A DNA stretch of 5,622 bases from an uncultured Litorilinea sp. (GCA_946885925.1 CAMPHP010000254.1:1-5622), one strand, 5' to 3'. Shown: positions 1 through 4,901, counted from the first letter of the stretch. Translations and numbers: made by a program. Notes: generated by a model from the letters alone, not told the origin.

Positions 1-485
1 GTGCACAGGTATTCGAAGGTGCCGGCCTTGGTCGCGCGGCACACGACGGTGGTCGCGCTGCCTTCGCCGACCAGCTGGTCGGACTGGGCACCGAACTCGG
101 GCACGGCGAAGTCGTGCATCGCGCCGTCACCATTGATGACGGTGATGCGGACGGTATCGCCAACATTGGCTGTCAGTTCTGGGTTGGTAACGCCATCAAT
201 GCTTCCACCAACGCCAACGAATGCCATCGTGGGATTACCACCCAGTTGTGTCCGCACTGTATATTCCACTATCTTCACTTCAGCCTGGGCCACATCTGCT
301 TTGGCATCTGCCACTTGGTTGTCTGCTACTTGGACGACTGGCCCAGCCTCGGCAGCAGTGGCTGTTTCTTGCGCCGTAACTCGATTCGGTACAAACCGTA
401 CGCTGATGGGCACCGCAATCAGAACCAGGATTGCGAGTCCGAACAAGAATGCTGTCACGATGTTGGGGTTAGTTTTTTTGTTCAT
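1..485 (-). CDS. Membrane-anchored cupredoxin protein, N-terminal part; possibly a copper nitrite reductase (partial)
   Basis: The first 161 residues are present and the gene runs off the left edge. Residues 1-8 are polar with two lysines, and about 9-32 form one hydrophobic segment, read as a signal anchor or uncleaved signal peptide. Residues 40-70 are an Ala/Glu/Val-rich linker. From about 70 there is a cupredoxin fold: GVGGSIDGVTNPEL, then NVGDTVRITVINGD, then His124 in AMHDF, and AGTFEYLC ending at Cys161. His124 and Cys161 fit two type 1 copper ligands; the second His and the Met would lie beyond the edge. This kind of domain is known both alone and fused ahead of Cu-type nitrite reductase (NirK), so nitrite reduction to NO outside the membrane is plausible but unproven. 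The ATG at 485 follows an AAAGGAG site (493-499) inside the upstream ferredoxin gene, suggesting translational coupling. Codon use changes sharply near the edge. Confidence 0.8.
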   Translation of the reverse strand, partial: MNKKTNPNIVTAFLFGLAILVLIAVPISVRFVPNRVTAQETATAAEAGPVVQVADNQVADAKADVAQAEVKIVEYTVRTQLGGNPTMAFVGVGGSIDGVTNPELTANVGDTVRITVINGDGAMHDFAVPEFGAQSDQLVGEGSATTVVCRATKAGTFEYLC

Positions 486-708
486 TTTGCATCTCCTTTG
501 ATGCACCCATCACAACTAAATACGGCAATTCAATGGCGTTGACTGGGCAAGCATCTTCACAGAGGGTGCAGTAGGTACAAAGGTCAGGCTGCACCAGCGC
601 AGCCTTATTTCCCTGCCAGCCCAACGCATCGGTTGGACAACGGACAATACATTCACCACAACCAGTACAACTCTTCTGGTCAATTTGAGGCATCCACTGT
701 GAAGTCAT
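469..708 (-). CDS. Small 2[4Fe-4S] ferredoxin
   Basis: This is a complete 79-residue bacterial-type ferredoxin. Cluster motif one is C14-x2-C17-x2-C20-x3-C24-P and motif two is C44-x2-C47-x2-C50-x3-C54-P. In the known fold, the first three Cys of one motif and the last of the other bind each [4Fe-4S] cluster. There is no signal peptide or membrane segment, so it should be a cytosolic one-electron carrier. The C-terminal tail (about residues 66-79) is polar. Its last 17 bases overlap the start of the downstream cupredoxin gene, whose ribosome binding site lies inside it, so the two are likely co-transcribed and coupled. The ATG at 708 has only a weak AGGA about ten bases upstream; an internal ATG (Met6, at 693) also keeps every cysteine. 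A cytosolic ferredoxin beside an exported copper protein is odd: it cannot donate electrons to it directly without a membrane partner, so its role is unclear. Confidence 0.93.
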   Translation of the reverse strand: MTSQWMPQIDQKSCTGCGECIVRCPTDALGWQGNKAALVQPDLCTYCTLCEDACPVNAIELPYLVVMGASKEMQNEQKN

Positions 709-774
709 AAAGCAATATTCCTAGACGATCTGCGCCTGATTGCGCTGCCAGTTCGCTCTGGGCTAATCTTGTCT

Positions 775-790
775 GCTTCTTGTAAGAAGC
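775..790. promoter_or_regulatory. 16-base dyad, possible operator ahead of the ferredoxin gene
   Basis: GCTTCTTGTAAGAAGC has 7-base arms (775-781 and 784-790) that are perfect reverse complements around a GT centre. It lies 66 bases upstream of the ferredoxin ATG at 708, a reasonable place for a regulator site or a small leader hairpin. It does not match an operator consensus that I can name with confidence, and its function is inference. Confidence 0.35.
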
Positions 791-796
791 GGGCGA

Positions 797-816
797 AGAG
801 TAAGCCTTTTTACTCT
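797..816 (-). other. Small hairpin upstream of the ferredoxin gene
   Basis: AGAGTAA (797-803) and TTACTCT (810-816) are perfect 7-base arms around a 6-base loop. Read on the minus strand the loop is AAAGGC and no T run follows, so it is not a clear terminator for the oxidase operon. It could be a leader hairpin or part of the control region of the ferredoxin-cupredoxin unit. Confidence 0.3.
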
Positions 817-842
817 GGGCAAAATGGATTCTCTATCCGTGC

Positions 843-898
843 CTGTTTTTAGGATAAAGGAGGAAAGCGGCTTTGTATTTAATTTGGATTAAAAACAG
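843..898. repeat. 9-bp inverted repeat with 38-base loop
   Basis: CTGTTTTTA at 843-851 is the exact reverse complement of TAAAAACAG at 890-898. The enclosed sequence is AT-rich apart from a GGAGGAAAGCGG stretch. On the minus strand the second arm ends in a T run (CTGTTTTTA), which could support weak termination after the subunit I gene, but the long loop makes this uncertain. Confidence 0.3.
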
Positions 899-950
899 AG
901 GGCAATTTCAGTTAAGATGGGGCAGTCACACGCAGAGAATCGGACATGAA

Positions 951-1021
951 GCCTCACGCCGGGAGTCCTACAGGCGCGCAGAGGCGCGGAGAGTTACCTT
1001 CTCCGCGCCTCTGCGTGAGAC
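951..1021. repeat. Palindromic intergenic repeat element with a perfect 15-bp stem
   Basis: The core is CGCAGAGGCGCGGAG (977-991), a 9-base loop (992-1000), and its exact reverse complement (1001-1015). The outer ends are near-inverted copies too: GCCTCACGC at 951-959 against GCGTGAGAC at 1013-1021, with 8 of 9 positions matching; these share bases with the core arm, so the two foldings compete. Within the left arm GGCGCGCAGA and GGCGCGGAGA form a decamer direct repeat. GC-rich CGCAGAGG-type palindromes are, from general knowledge, common dispersed intergenic repeats in several phyla, so this is probably one copy of a genome-wide family. It lies 18 bases after the subunit I stop and may stabilise the 3' end of the oxidase mRNA. 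It has no T run on the minus strand, so it is not a standard terminator for that operon. Confidence 0.75.
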
Positions 1022-1039
1022 CTCTTTTATTTTCGTGCG

Positions 1040-2743
1040 TCACCAAAGGCGAGGCGCAAAGGGGATGTTCTGCGCGTCGCGAATGAGCCGGAAGAGCATG
1101 GGACCATAGCTCAGAATGATCAGCGCAATTGCACCATTGACCCAGGGGGCCCAGTTATCAAGCCAAGCCGGAGCCGGTTCGTCCCTGAGGGGCACTGCTA
1201 CAGGCATTTCGACTGGCTTGTCGAGTTTGCGACCTGGGATCAGTACTGTGCCAAAGACGACGAGGAAGAAGAGCGTTGCGCTAATAAAGAGCAGGACTAT
1301 GCCCAGCCCTGACTCCAGCAGGTAAGGCCGCCATTCCGGGATGGCGTAGGGAACAGATCCCAACGCTGTGCGGCGTGGCGCGCCATAGTTGAGACCGAGC
1401 AAGTGGTAGGAGTTGGCAAAGAGCGCCATGCCAAAGAACCATGTCCAGGCTTGCGCCAACGCCAGCGCTGGGGTGAAGAGCTTTTTGCCGGTCAACTTGG
1501 GCAGCAACCAATAGAGGATGCCAAAGAAGGTGAGCGTGGTGGCTGCGCCAACAGTGAGATGAAAGTGTCCCGGAATCCAGACAGTGTTATGCACCACCAT
1601 GTTCATGTTGTAGGACGCATTGGTGATACCGCTGATGCCGCCAAAGGCAAAGAGGATAGCTGCTAGGTTTTGGGCAGTATAGGATGGGTCACCCCAATTC
1701 AGTTTGCGAATCCAGCCAAAGTAGCCCTTGCCGCCGCGGGCGCGCCCGCCGATCTCCAGCGAGGCAGTGACCGTGAAGGCGGTTAATAGGCTGGGGAAAG
1801 CCAGACTCAGCGTCAATGTGGCATGGATGAATTTCCAGATGTTGGGGATGCCAGGGTCAGCGTATTGGTGATGGAAGCCCACGGGCACTGACAAAATTAA
1901 AAAGAGCCAGAAGACGAGACGTGCCAATGGTTCACTAAACATCTTGCCATTGGTCTGGGCGGGCAACATGCCATACCACGAAAGGTAGGCTGGCAGCAGC
2001 CAAAAGTAGACCAGTGGGTGGCCGAAATACCAGAAGAGCGAACGAGAAAGCAGCGGATCGGCACCATCTGTCCAGCCCAACGCACCCGGCAGCAGCAGGA
2101 ACAGAATTTCGGCAGCCACGCCCAGCGTAGCAAGCTGCCACATGACCATTGTGATCAGCGCGCCCAACGCCAAGAAGGGTGTACGGGTGCCAGGATTCTC
2201 TCGACGCCATGCGCCATAGGTAAAGAGCAGCGCCCACCCGACCATCCACGACCCGACTACCACCAAAGTAAGCCCGGCATAGAAAGTCCAGTCAGCAAGG
2301 AGCGGGGGATAGAAGGTGTAGAGAACTGTGGCGAGATTCATCAACAGTGGATAGGCTGTCAACAACAATCCAGCCGCCATGACGATGAAGGCGAGGTTGT
2401 TGAGCCACATATAACGCATTGGGCGCTTTAGGCTGTTGGGAACGACAAAGGTGAAAAAGCCGCAAATAAAGAAGGTTGTCCAGACCAGCGCATTGAGCAC
2501 GCCGTGGATGGTCAAGCCTTGATAGTAGCTTTGGAGGCCCGGGGCGAGATATCGATAAAGGTCAATCCCCGTATGCTCTAGCCCTTGGAGGACGCCAAGC
2601 CATGCGCCGATGGTCAGCGCACCAATGGCGATGCCGATGTTCCAACCAGTGAGCCGGTTAATCGCCTTATGATCCGCCTCGGTCAGCGGTACAGGGACAG
2701 GTTGCGCCGTCTGGGTAGCCGCTGGTATCGCTTGTACTGACAT
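1040..2743 (-). CDS. cbaA: ba3-type (B-family) cytochrome c oxidase subunit I
   Basis: This 567-residue integral membrane protein is the catalytic haem-copper subunit, which reduces O2 to water with proton pumping. Residues that align with the Thermus ba3 enzyme are all present: His80 (low-spin haem), GHPLVY with His242 and Tyr246 (CuB ligand and the tyrosine cross-linked to it), His291-His292 (CuB), and PGHFH with His393 (high-spin haem) and His395 (low-spin haem). K-channel residues also match at a constant offset: Tyr257, Ser318 and Thr321. The end RLW matches the family. Length is as expected for the family. The start at 2743 has AAGGAG ten bases upstream (2754-2759), and the gene begins 27 bases after the subunit II stop. 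The intact Tyr argues against the nitric-oxide-reductase relatives of this family. Automated tools may label it cbb3-type from the shared Pfam domain, which would be misleading. Confidence 0.96.
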   Translation of the reverse strand: MSVQAIPAATQTAQPVPVPLTEADHKAINRLTGWNIGIAIGALTIGAWLGVLQGLEHTGIDLYRYLAPGLQSYYQGLTIHGVLNALVWTTFFICGFFTFVVPNSLKRPMRYMWLNNLAFIVMAAGLLLTAYPLLMNLATVLYTFYPPLLADWTFYAGLTLVVVGSWMVGWALLFTYGAWRRENPGTRTPFLALGALITMVMWQLATLGVAAEILFLLLPGALGWTDGADPLLSRSLFWYFGHPLVYFWLLPAYLSWYGMLPAQTNGKMFSEPLARLVFWLFLILSVPVGFHHQYADPGIPNIWKFIHATLTLSLAFPSLLTAFTVTASLEIGGRARGGKGYFGWIRKLNWGDPSYTAQNLAAILFAFGGISGITNASYNMNMVVHNTVWIPGHFHLTVGAATTLTFFGILYWLLPKLTGKKLFTPALALAQAWTWFFGMALFANSYHLLGLNYGAPRRTALGSVPYAIPEWRPYLLESGLGIVLLFISATLFFLVVFGTVLIPGRKLDKPVEMPVAVPLRDEPAPAWLDNWAPWVNGAIALIILSYGPMLFRLIRDAQNIPFAPRLW

Positions 2744-2770
2744 GAAAGTTTCGCTCCTTAAATGATGATT

Positions 2771-3367
2771 CTATTGCCCAGGGCCATAGGCGGCAGCTTC
2801 TGCTGCGGGCGTACCGGGTTCTTCAACAATGATGCGACCATACATCGTGTGATGCTGGACTCCACAATATTCATGGCAGACAAAGTTGTAGGTTCCAGCT
2901 TCGTCAAAGGTCGCCGTTAATGTGGATATTTGCCCAGGCAAGATCATCATGTTGATGTTGGTGCCTGTAATTTTGATACCATGTTGGACATCTTGGCTGG
3001 TGACATAAAAGGTAATGGTGGAGCCTGCTGGAATGCGAATCTCGCCAGGGGTAAAGAGCCAGATTTGAGCGCGGATATAGGCTTCATATTTACCAGGAGC
3101 CAGTTCGCGTACCTCTGGATTGGCAAAGGGGCTGTCAGGCAAATTCAGCGTAGCAGGATCGACGCGTTGGTAGACACCCGGCACTTGGAAGCCAACGGAA
3201 AAGGCAGAGACGGTGACGGCAAGGAAAAAGCCAACCAGGACGACCAGCGAGATCCGCATCCAGGCACCTTCATAGCGATCAACATGGAGCATATCGGCAG
3301 TGGCTACAACGGCTCCGCCTCCGTCGTGCCCGTGTTCTGGATTCGGTACTTGTGGATGGTCACTCAT
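2771..3367 (-). CDS. cbaB: ba3-type cytochrome c oxidase subunit II (CuA)
   Basis: This 198-residue protein receives electrons from cytochrome c, or another small donor, at a two-copper CuA centre outside the membrane and passes them to subunit I. There is one transmembrane helix at about residues 37-60, then a cupredoxin domain. CuA ligands are His129 (VQHG), Cys164, Glu166 (backbone), Cys168, His172 and Met175, in the pattern C-x3-C-x3-H-x2-M. Glu33 in YEGAW corresponds to Thermus Glu15, the K-channel entry residue, which supports pairing with the neighbouring subunit I. The single helix is the B-family form, unlike the two-helix subunit II of aa3 oxidases. The N-terminus has scattered His (4, 12, 14, 28), and a short Ala/Pro-rich tail follows the domain. 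The ATG overlaps the TGA of the preceding small gene, with GAGGAG (3375-3380) seven bases upstream. Confidence 0.96.
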   Translation of the reverse strand: MSDHPQVPNPEHGHDGGGAVVATADMLHVDRYEGAWMRISLVVLVGFFLAVTVSAFSVGFQVPGVYQRVDPATLNLPDSPFANPEVRELAPGKYEAYIRAQIWLFTPGEIRIPAGSTITFYVTSQDVQHGIKITGTNINMMILPGQISTLTATFDEAGTYNFVCHEYCGVQHHTMYGRIIVEEPGTPAAEAAAYGPGQ

Positions 3368-3483
3368 TGGGTGACTCCTCTGGAGATCATGGTTAGGTAG
3401 ACATTCGACCAGAGAGCAATGATGATGACGGCATAGACCAGCATAAGGGCGATTGTGCCCTGCGGTGTATCTGGGCCTTTCAC
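3364..3483 (-). CDS. cbaD: ba3-type oxidase subunit IIa, single-helix small subunit
   Basis: A 39-residue protein starts with GTG at 3483 and ends with a TGA sharing ATGA with the subunit II start. Its layout is a short polar N-terminus (KGPDTPQGT), one hydrophobic helix at about residues 10-33 (IALMLVYAVIIIALWSNVYL), then an SRG end. This resembles Thermus ba3 subunit IIa, which is about 34 residues with a similar G-x-helix-x-RG layout and is encoded just upstream of subunit II. The helix would complete the missing second transmembrane segment of the B-family subunit II. The start is supported by a perfect AGGAGG (3492-3497) eight bases upstream of GTG. It is easily missed because it is short and lacks ATG; an in-frame internal ATG (Met14) would cut into the helix. 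Identification rests on size, topology, position and motif likeness. Confidence 0.85.
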   Translation of the reverse strand: MKGPDTPQGTIALMLVYAVIIIALWSNVYLTMISRGVTQ

Positions 3484-3491
3484 AGCTTGAA

Positions 3492-3497
3492 CCTCCT
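3492..3497 (-). promoter_or_regulatory. Shine-Dalgarno site for subunit IIa
   Basis: Reading the minus strand, AGGAGG is followed by an 8-base spacer and GTG. This is the strongest ribosome binding site in the oxidase operon, and it fixes the non-ATG start of the 39-residue subunit. Confidence 0.85.
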
Positions 3498-3530
3498 CAT
3501 TTCGTAATTGAATAGGCGACTGATGCTACT

Positions 3531-3562
3531 GATATTGAGTGACATTGAGCATTGATATTGAT
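3531..3562. repeat. ATTGA-rich spacer between sco and the oxidase genes
   Basis: ATTGA occurs at 3534, 3544, 3551 and 3557, giving a simple TGAT/TTGA-rich run in the spacer between the sco stop and the subunit IIa gene. A 5-bp inverted repeat (CAGGT 3567-3571, ACCTG 3578-3582) follows. The spacer (3484-3620) is the longest gap inside the presumed operon and could hold a second promoter or a processing site, but no clear motif is seen. Confidence 0.3.
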
Positions 3563-3602
3563 CTTACAGGTTGATATACCTGATAGTGACCAGACTGGCA
3601 GT

Positions 3603-3634
3603 GATTACTTGGGATAGCGATTACTTGGGATAGC
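3603..3634. repeat. Perfect 16-bp tandem duplication across the sco stop
   Basis: GATTACTTGGGATAGC occurs twice in direct succession (3603-3618 and 3619-3634). The right copy contains the last codons and TAA of sco (Tyr-Pro-Lys-stop), so the duplication copies the gene end into the 3' spacer without altering the protein. It looks like a slippage or repair duplication. Confidence 0.9.
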
Positions 3635-4322
3635 ATAGAAATAGATGAGCGGCTTCATAGGCGTAGCGATTCACCCCTGTGCTATTTTGTACTTCTTGCA
3701 CAACGAGCCGCAGATCACGCTTGAGGATTTCAACGTCGGGAGTCGCGGTGCGATAGACTGCACGCAAGACGCCCCAGCCATCAACAAGGGCAAAGACAGG
3801 ATCGACGGTGAGGTTGCCCTGGCTGTTTTCACCGTAGTAAGTGCGAAAACCTGCGCCGATGACGTTCTTGAGTTGGTTGGCATCACCTGTGACAAAGTGC
3901 CAGCGATCGGTATCCGCACCTAGGCTGTCGGCATAGGCCCGTAATATGCTAGGCGTGTCATGGTCCGGGTCAACCGAGATGCTAACAAATTGCAGTGGAA
4001 TGTCACCCGTGTCTACCTCTGCCAGTGCTGGTTGCAAGGCAGTCAGGGTTGTGCTGATAGAAACGCATGGAGCCGCACATCGGCTGTGGGTGAATGTATA
4101 GAGCACCAAACTGCCGCGTAAATCTTCGTTGGTAAAGCGATTGCCGTCTTGGTCAATAAAGGAGTAGCCTGGAGCGAGGCTAATGCGCGGCAAGACTTGA
4201 ATCGGCTGGAAGATGGCAAAAGCCATCGCCGCTATAATCGGCAGGACAAAGATGAGATACCAGAGGCGAATCCTGGGCCTCCGAGCGGCAAATGAAATAG
4301 GCTGTTGAATATGGGTGGTCAT
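3621..4322 (-). CDS. Sco/SenC-family copper chaperone, lacking the usual distal histidine
   Basis: This 233-residue membrane-anchored thioredoxin-fold protein belongs to the family that delivers copper to, or reduces, the CuA site of oxidase subunit II. A basic N-terminus (RRPRIR) and one helix at about residues 20-40 anchor it with the domain outside. The domain starts near FIDQDGNRFTNEDLRG. The redox and copper motif is present as Cys82-Ala-Ala-Pro-Cys86, the C-x3-C of Sco. The SISVDPDHDTP strand (114-124) is also typical. Most Sco proteins have a copper-binding His about 87 residues after the second Cys, in a VDH-type motif; here the aligned stretch reads TVDPVFALVDG (172-182) with no His. 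The C-terminus has His226 and Cys230. The position ahead of the oxidase genes supports a role in CuA assembly. No clear Shine-Dalgarno precedes ATG 4322; an in-frame stop lies 33 bases upstream, so this is the first possible ATG. Confidence 0.9.
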   Translation of the reverse strand: MTTHIQQPISFAARRPRIRLWYLIFVLPIIAAMAFAIFQPIQVLPRISLAPGYSFIDQDGNRFTNEDLRGSLVLYTFTHSRCAAPCVSISTTLTALQPALAEVDTGDIPLQFVSISVDPDHDTPSILRAYADSLGADTDRWHFVTGDANQLKNVIGAGFRTYYGENSQGNLTVDPVFALVDGWGVLRAVYRTATPDVEILKRDLRLVVQEVQNSTGVNRYAYEAAHLFLCYPK

Positions 4323-4387
4323 ATAGGCACATATTGCGACTGGAATGGATGCTTAGAGAATAAATATTTGTGTCACTGCTCACGAAT

Positions 4388-4419
4388 GCATTTACTGTAT
4401 AACGCATTTACTGTATAAC
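4388..4419. repeat. Perfect 16-bp tandem repeat upstream of sco
   Basis: GCATTTACTGTATAAC is repeated exactly (4388-4403 and 4404-4419), 66 bases upstream of the sco ATG. Each unit contains TTACTGTATAA, a weak dyad. Read toward sco, each copy gives GTTATACAG, which includes a TATACA box-like hexamer. It may be a pair of regulator sites about 1.5 helical turns apart or a neutral duplication; the sequence alone cannot tell. Confidence 0.85.
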
Positions 4420-4542
4420 AACGGCGGCACGGCTCACCCGGTCTTTGGTATAGGTTTTATCCTAACCACCAGGACTTATCTTTGCTCTGTCTACTAATGG
4501 GGTTGTGCAGGAACACAAAAGCTCTTCATAAAGCAAGCTCTC

Positions 4543-4558
4543 CTTGAGGACACTCAAG
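4543..4558. promoter_or_regulatory. CRP/FNR-type palindrome
   Basis: CTTGAG-GACA-CTCAAG has perfect 6-base arms. The inner TTGAG-N4-CTCAA has the spacing of FNR/DNR-family sites (TTGAT-N4-ATCAA), with one substitution in each half. Its centre is about 65 bases before the likely gcvP leader transcription start and about 228 bases upstream of the sco ATG. It could serve either unit; binding is inferred. Confidence 0.4.
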
Positions 4559-4600
4559 TGGCGCGTGGGAGCTTTCTGACTTTTTCTTGGCCCTATACCG

Positions 4601-4609
4601 TGGTATGAT
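4601..4609 (+). promoter_or_regulatory. Extended -10 promoter for the glycine riboswitch-gcvP transcript
   Basis: TGG-TATGAT is a good extended -10 box (TGn followed by five of six TATAAT bases). No good -35 box is seen at 17 bases, which is typical of extended -10 promoters. The start of transcription would fall near 4616, just ahead of the first riboswitch helix at 4642. The dyad ATACCGTGGTAT (4595-4606) overlaps the box and may be an operator. Confidence 0.55.
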
Positions 4610-4641
4610 CAGGGTACAATTGAATGATGAGCTGATATACT

Positions 4642-4899
4642 GTGACGAGAGAGTGCCTGTTTATCTGGAAAAGTTTATCTGCTTCAAGATAAGCTATAAG
4701 GATGATACAAAATGGGCCGCCGAAGGTGCAAGTCTGGACAGAGCCACGCTGTTCCGATGACCCTCTCAGGCAAAGGGATCGTTACGGCTAGGCAACTCTG
4801 GAAAGTGTTCTGGTTTGATCGGAAACACCGACGGGGCAACCTCTGGACGGGATCAATGGGGATCGAAACAGAGGCAATCTCTCAGGTCTGCGACAGAGT
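4642..4899 (+). ncRNA. Tandem glycine riboswitch (two aptamers)
   Basis: Aptamer one spans 4642-4785. P1 pairs GTGACGA (4642-4648) with TCGTTAC (4779-4785), one G-U included. GAGAG (4649-4653) pairs with CTCTC (4763-4767). The conserved cores are CCGCCGAAGGTGCAAG (4717-4732) and CTCTCAGGCAAAGGGA (4763-4778). A 9-base linker follows. Aptamer two spans 4795-4899, with P1 ACTCTG (4795-4800) against CAGAGT (4894-4899), the core CACCGACGGGGCAA, an inner stem CCTCTG/CAGAGG, and CTCTCAGG (4879-4886). The glycine class binds glycine, usually switching glycine cleavage genes on when glycine is plentiful, which fits gcvP just downstream. Aptamer one follows consensus closely. Aptamer two departs at several conserved places, so it may bind glycine weakly or act mainly as a structural partner. 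Confidence 0.94.
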
Positions 4900-4901
4900 C
4901 T

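Larger units (their letters stand above)
709..1039. other. Gene-free gap between subunit I gene and ferredoxin gene
   Basis: No convincing coding sequence is seen on either strand in these 331 bases. The gap holds a palindromic repeat element (951-1021), a 9-bp inverted repeat with a long loop (843-851 with 890-898), a 7-bp hairpin (797-816) and a 16-base dyad (775-790). CTCTGGGC occurs twice (756-763 and 813-820). The promoter for the ferredoxin gene probably lies here, but I could not identify convincing -35 and -10 boxes on the minus strand. Confidence 0.7.
4323..4641. promoter_or_regulatory. Divergent control region between sco and the gcvP leader
   Basis: No coding sequence is supported here. 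The region contains a 16-bp tandem repeat nearest sco (4388-4419), an imperfect dyad GGTATAGG / CCTAACC (4447-4467, one base bulged), a CRP/FNR-geometry palindrome (4543-4558), and a dyad over an extended -10 box facing gcvP (4595-4609). A GTGACA sequence lies on the minus strand ahead of sco, but no well-spaced -10 follows, so the sco promoter is not located. Confidence 0.6.

Noticed and set aside
1..501. Long open frame on the plus strand over the left edge
   Set aside because: It is antisense to the cupredoxin gene, and its translation has no recognisable domain. The minus strand gives a clear anchor, cupredoxin motifs and a ribosome binding site.
756..820. Direct repeat CTCTGGGC in the ferredoxin upstream gap
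   Set aside because: Eight bases with unrelated flanks and a spacing of 57 bases is too weak to support a function.
977..1015. 15-bp hairpin as the terminator of the oxidase operon
   Set aside because: Read in the direction of the operon, the stem is followed by CGCCTGTAGG with no T run. The T-rich stretch lies on the other side, where no plus-strand gene ends.
1040..2743. Subunit I as a nitric oxide reductase or a cbb3 oxidase
   Set aside because: The His-Tyr pair, Thermus-like K-channel residues, a CuA subunit II and a subunit IIa all point to a ba3 oxygen reductase.
849..4465. Shared decamer TTAGGATAAA at 849-858 and, inverted, at 4456-4465 in two control regions
   Set aside because: Ten-base matches in either orientation are expected several times by chance in a window of this size, and nothing else around the copies is similar.
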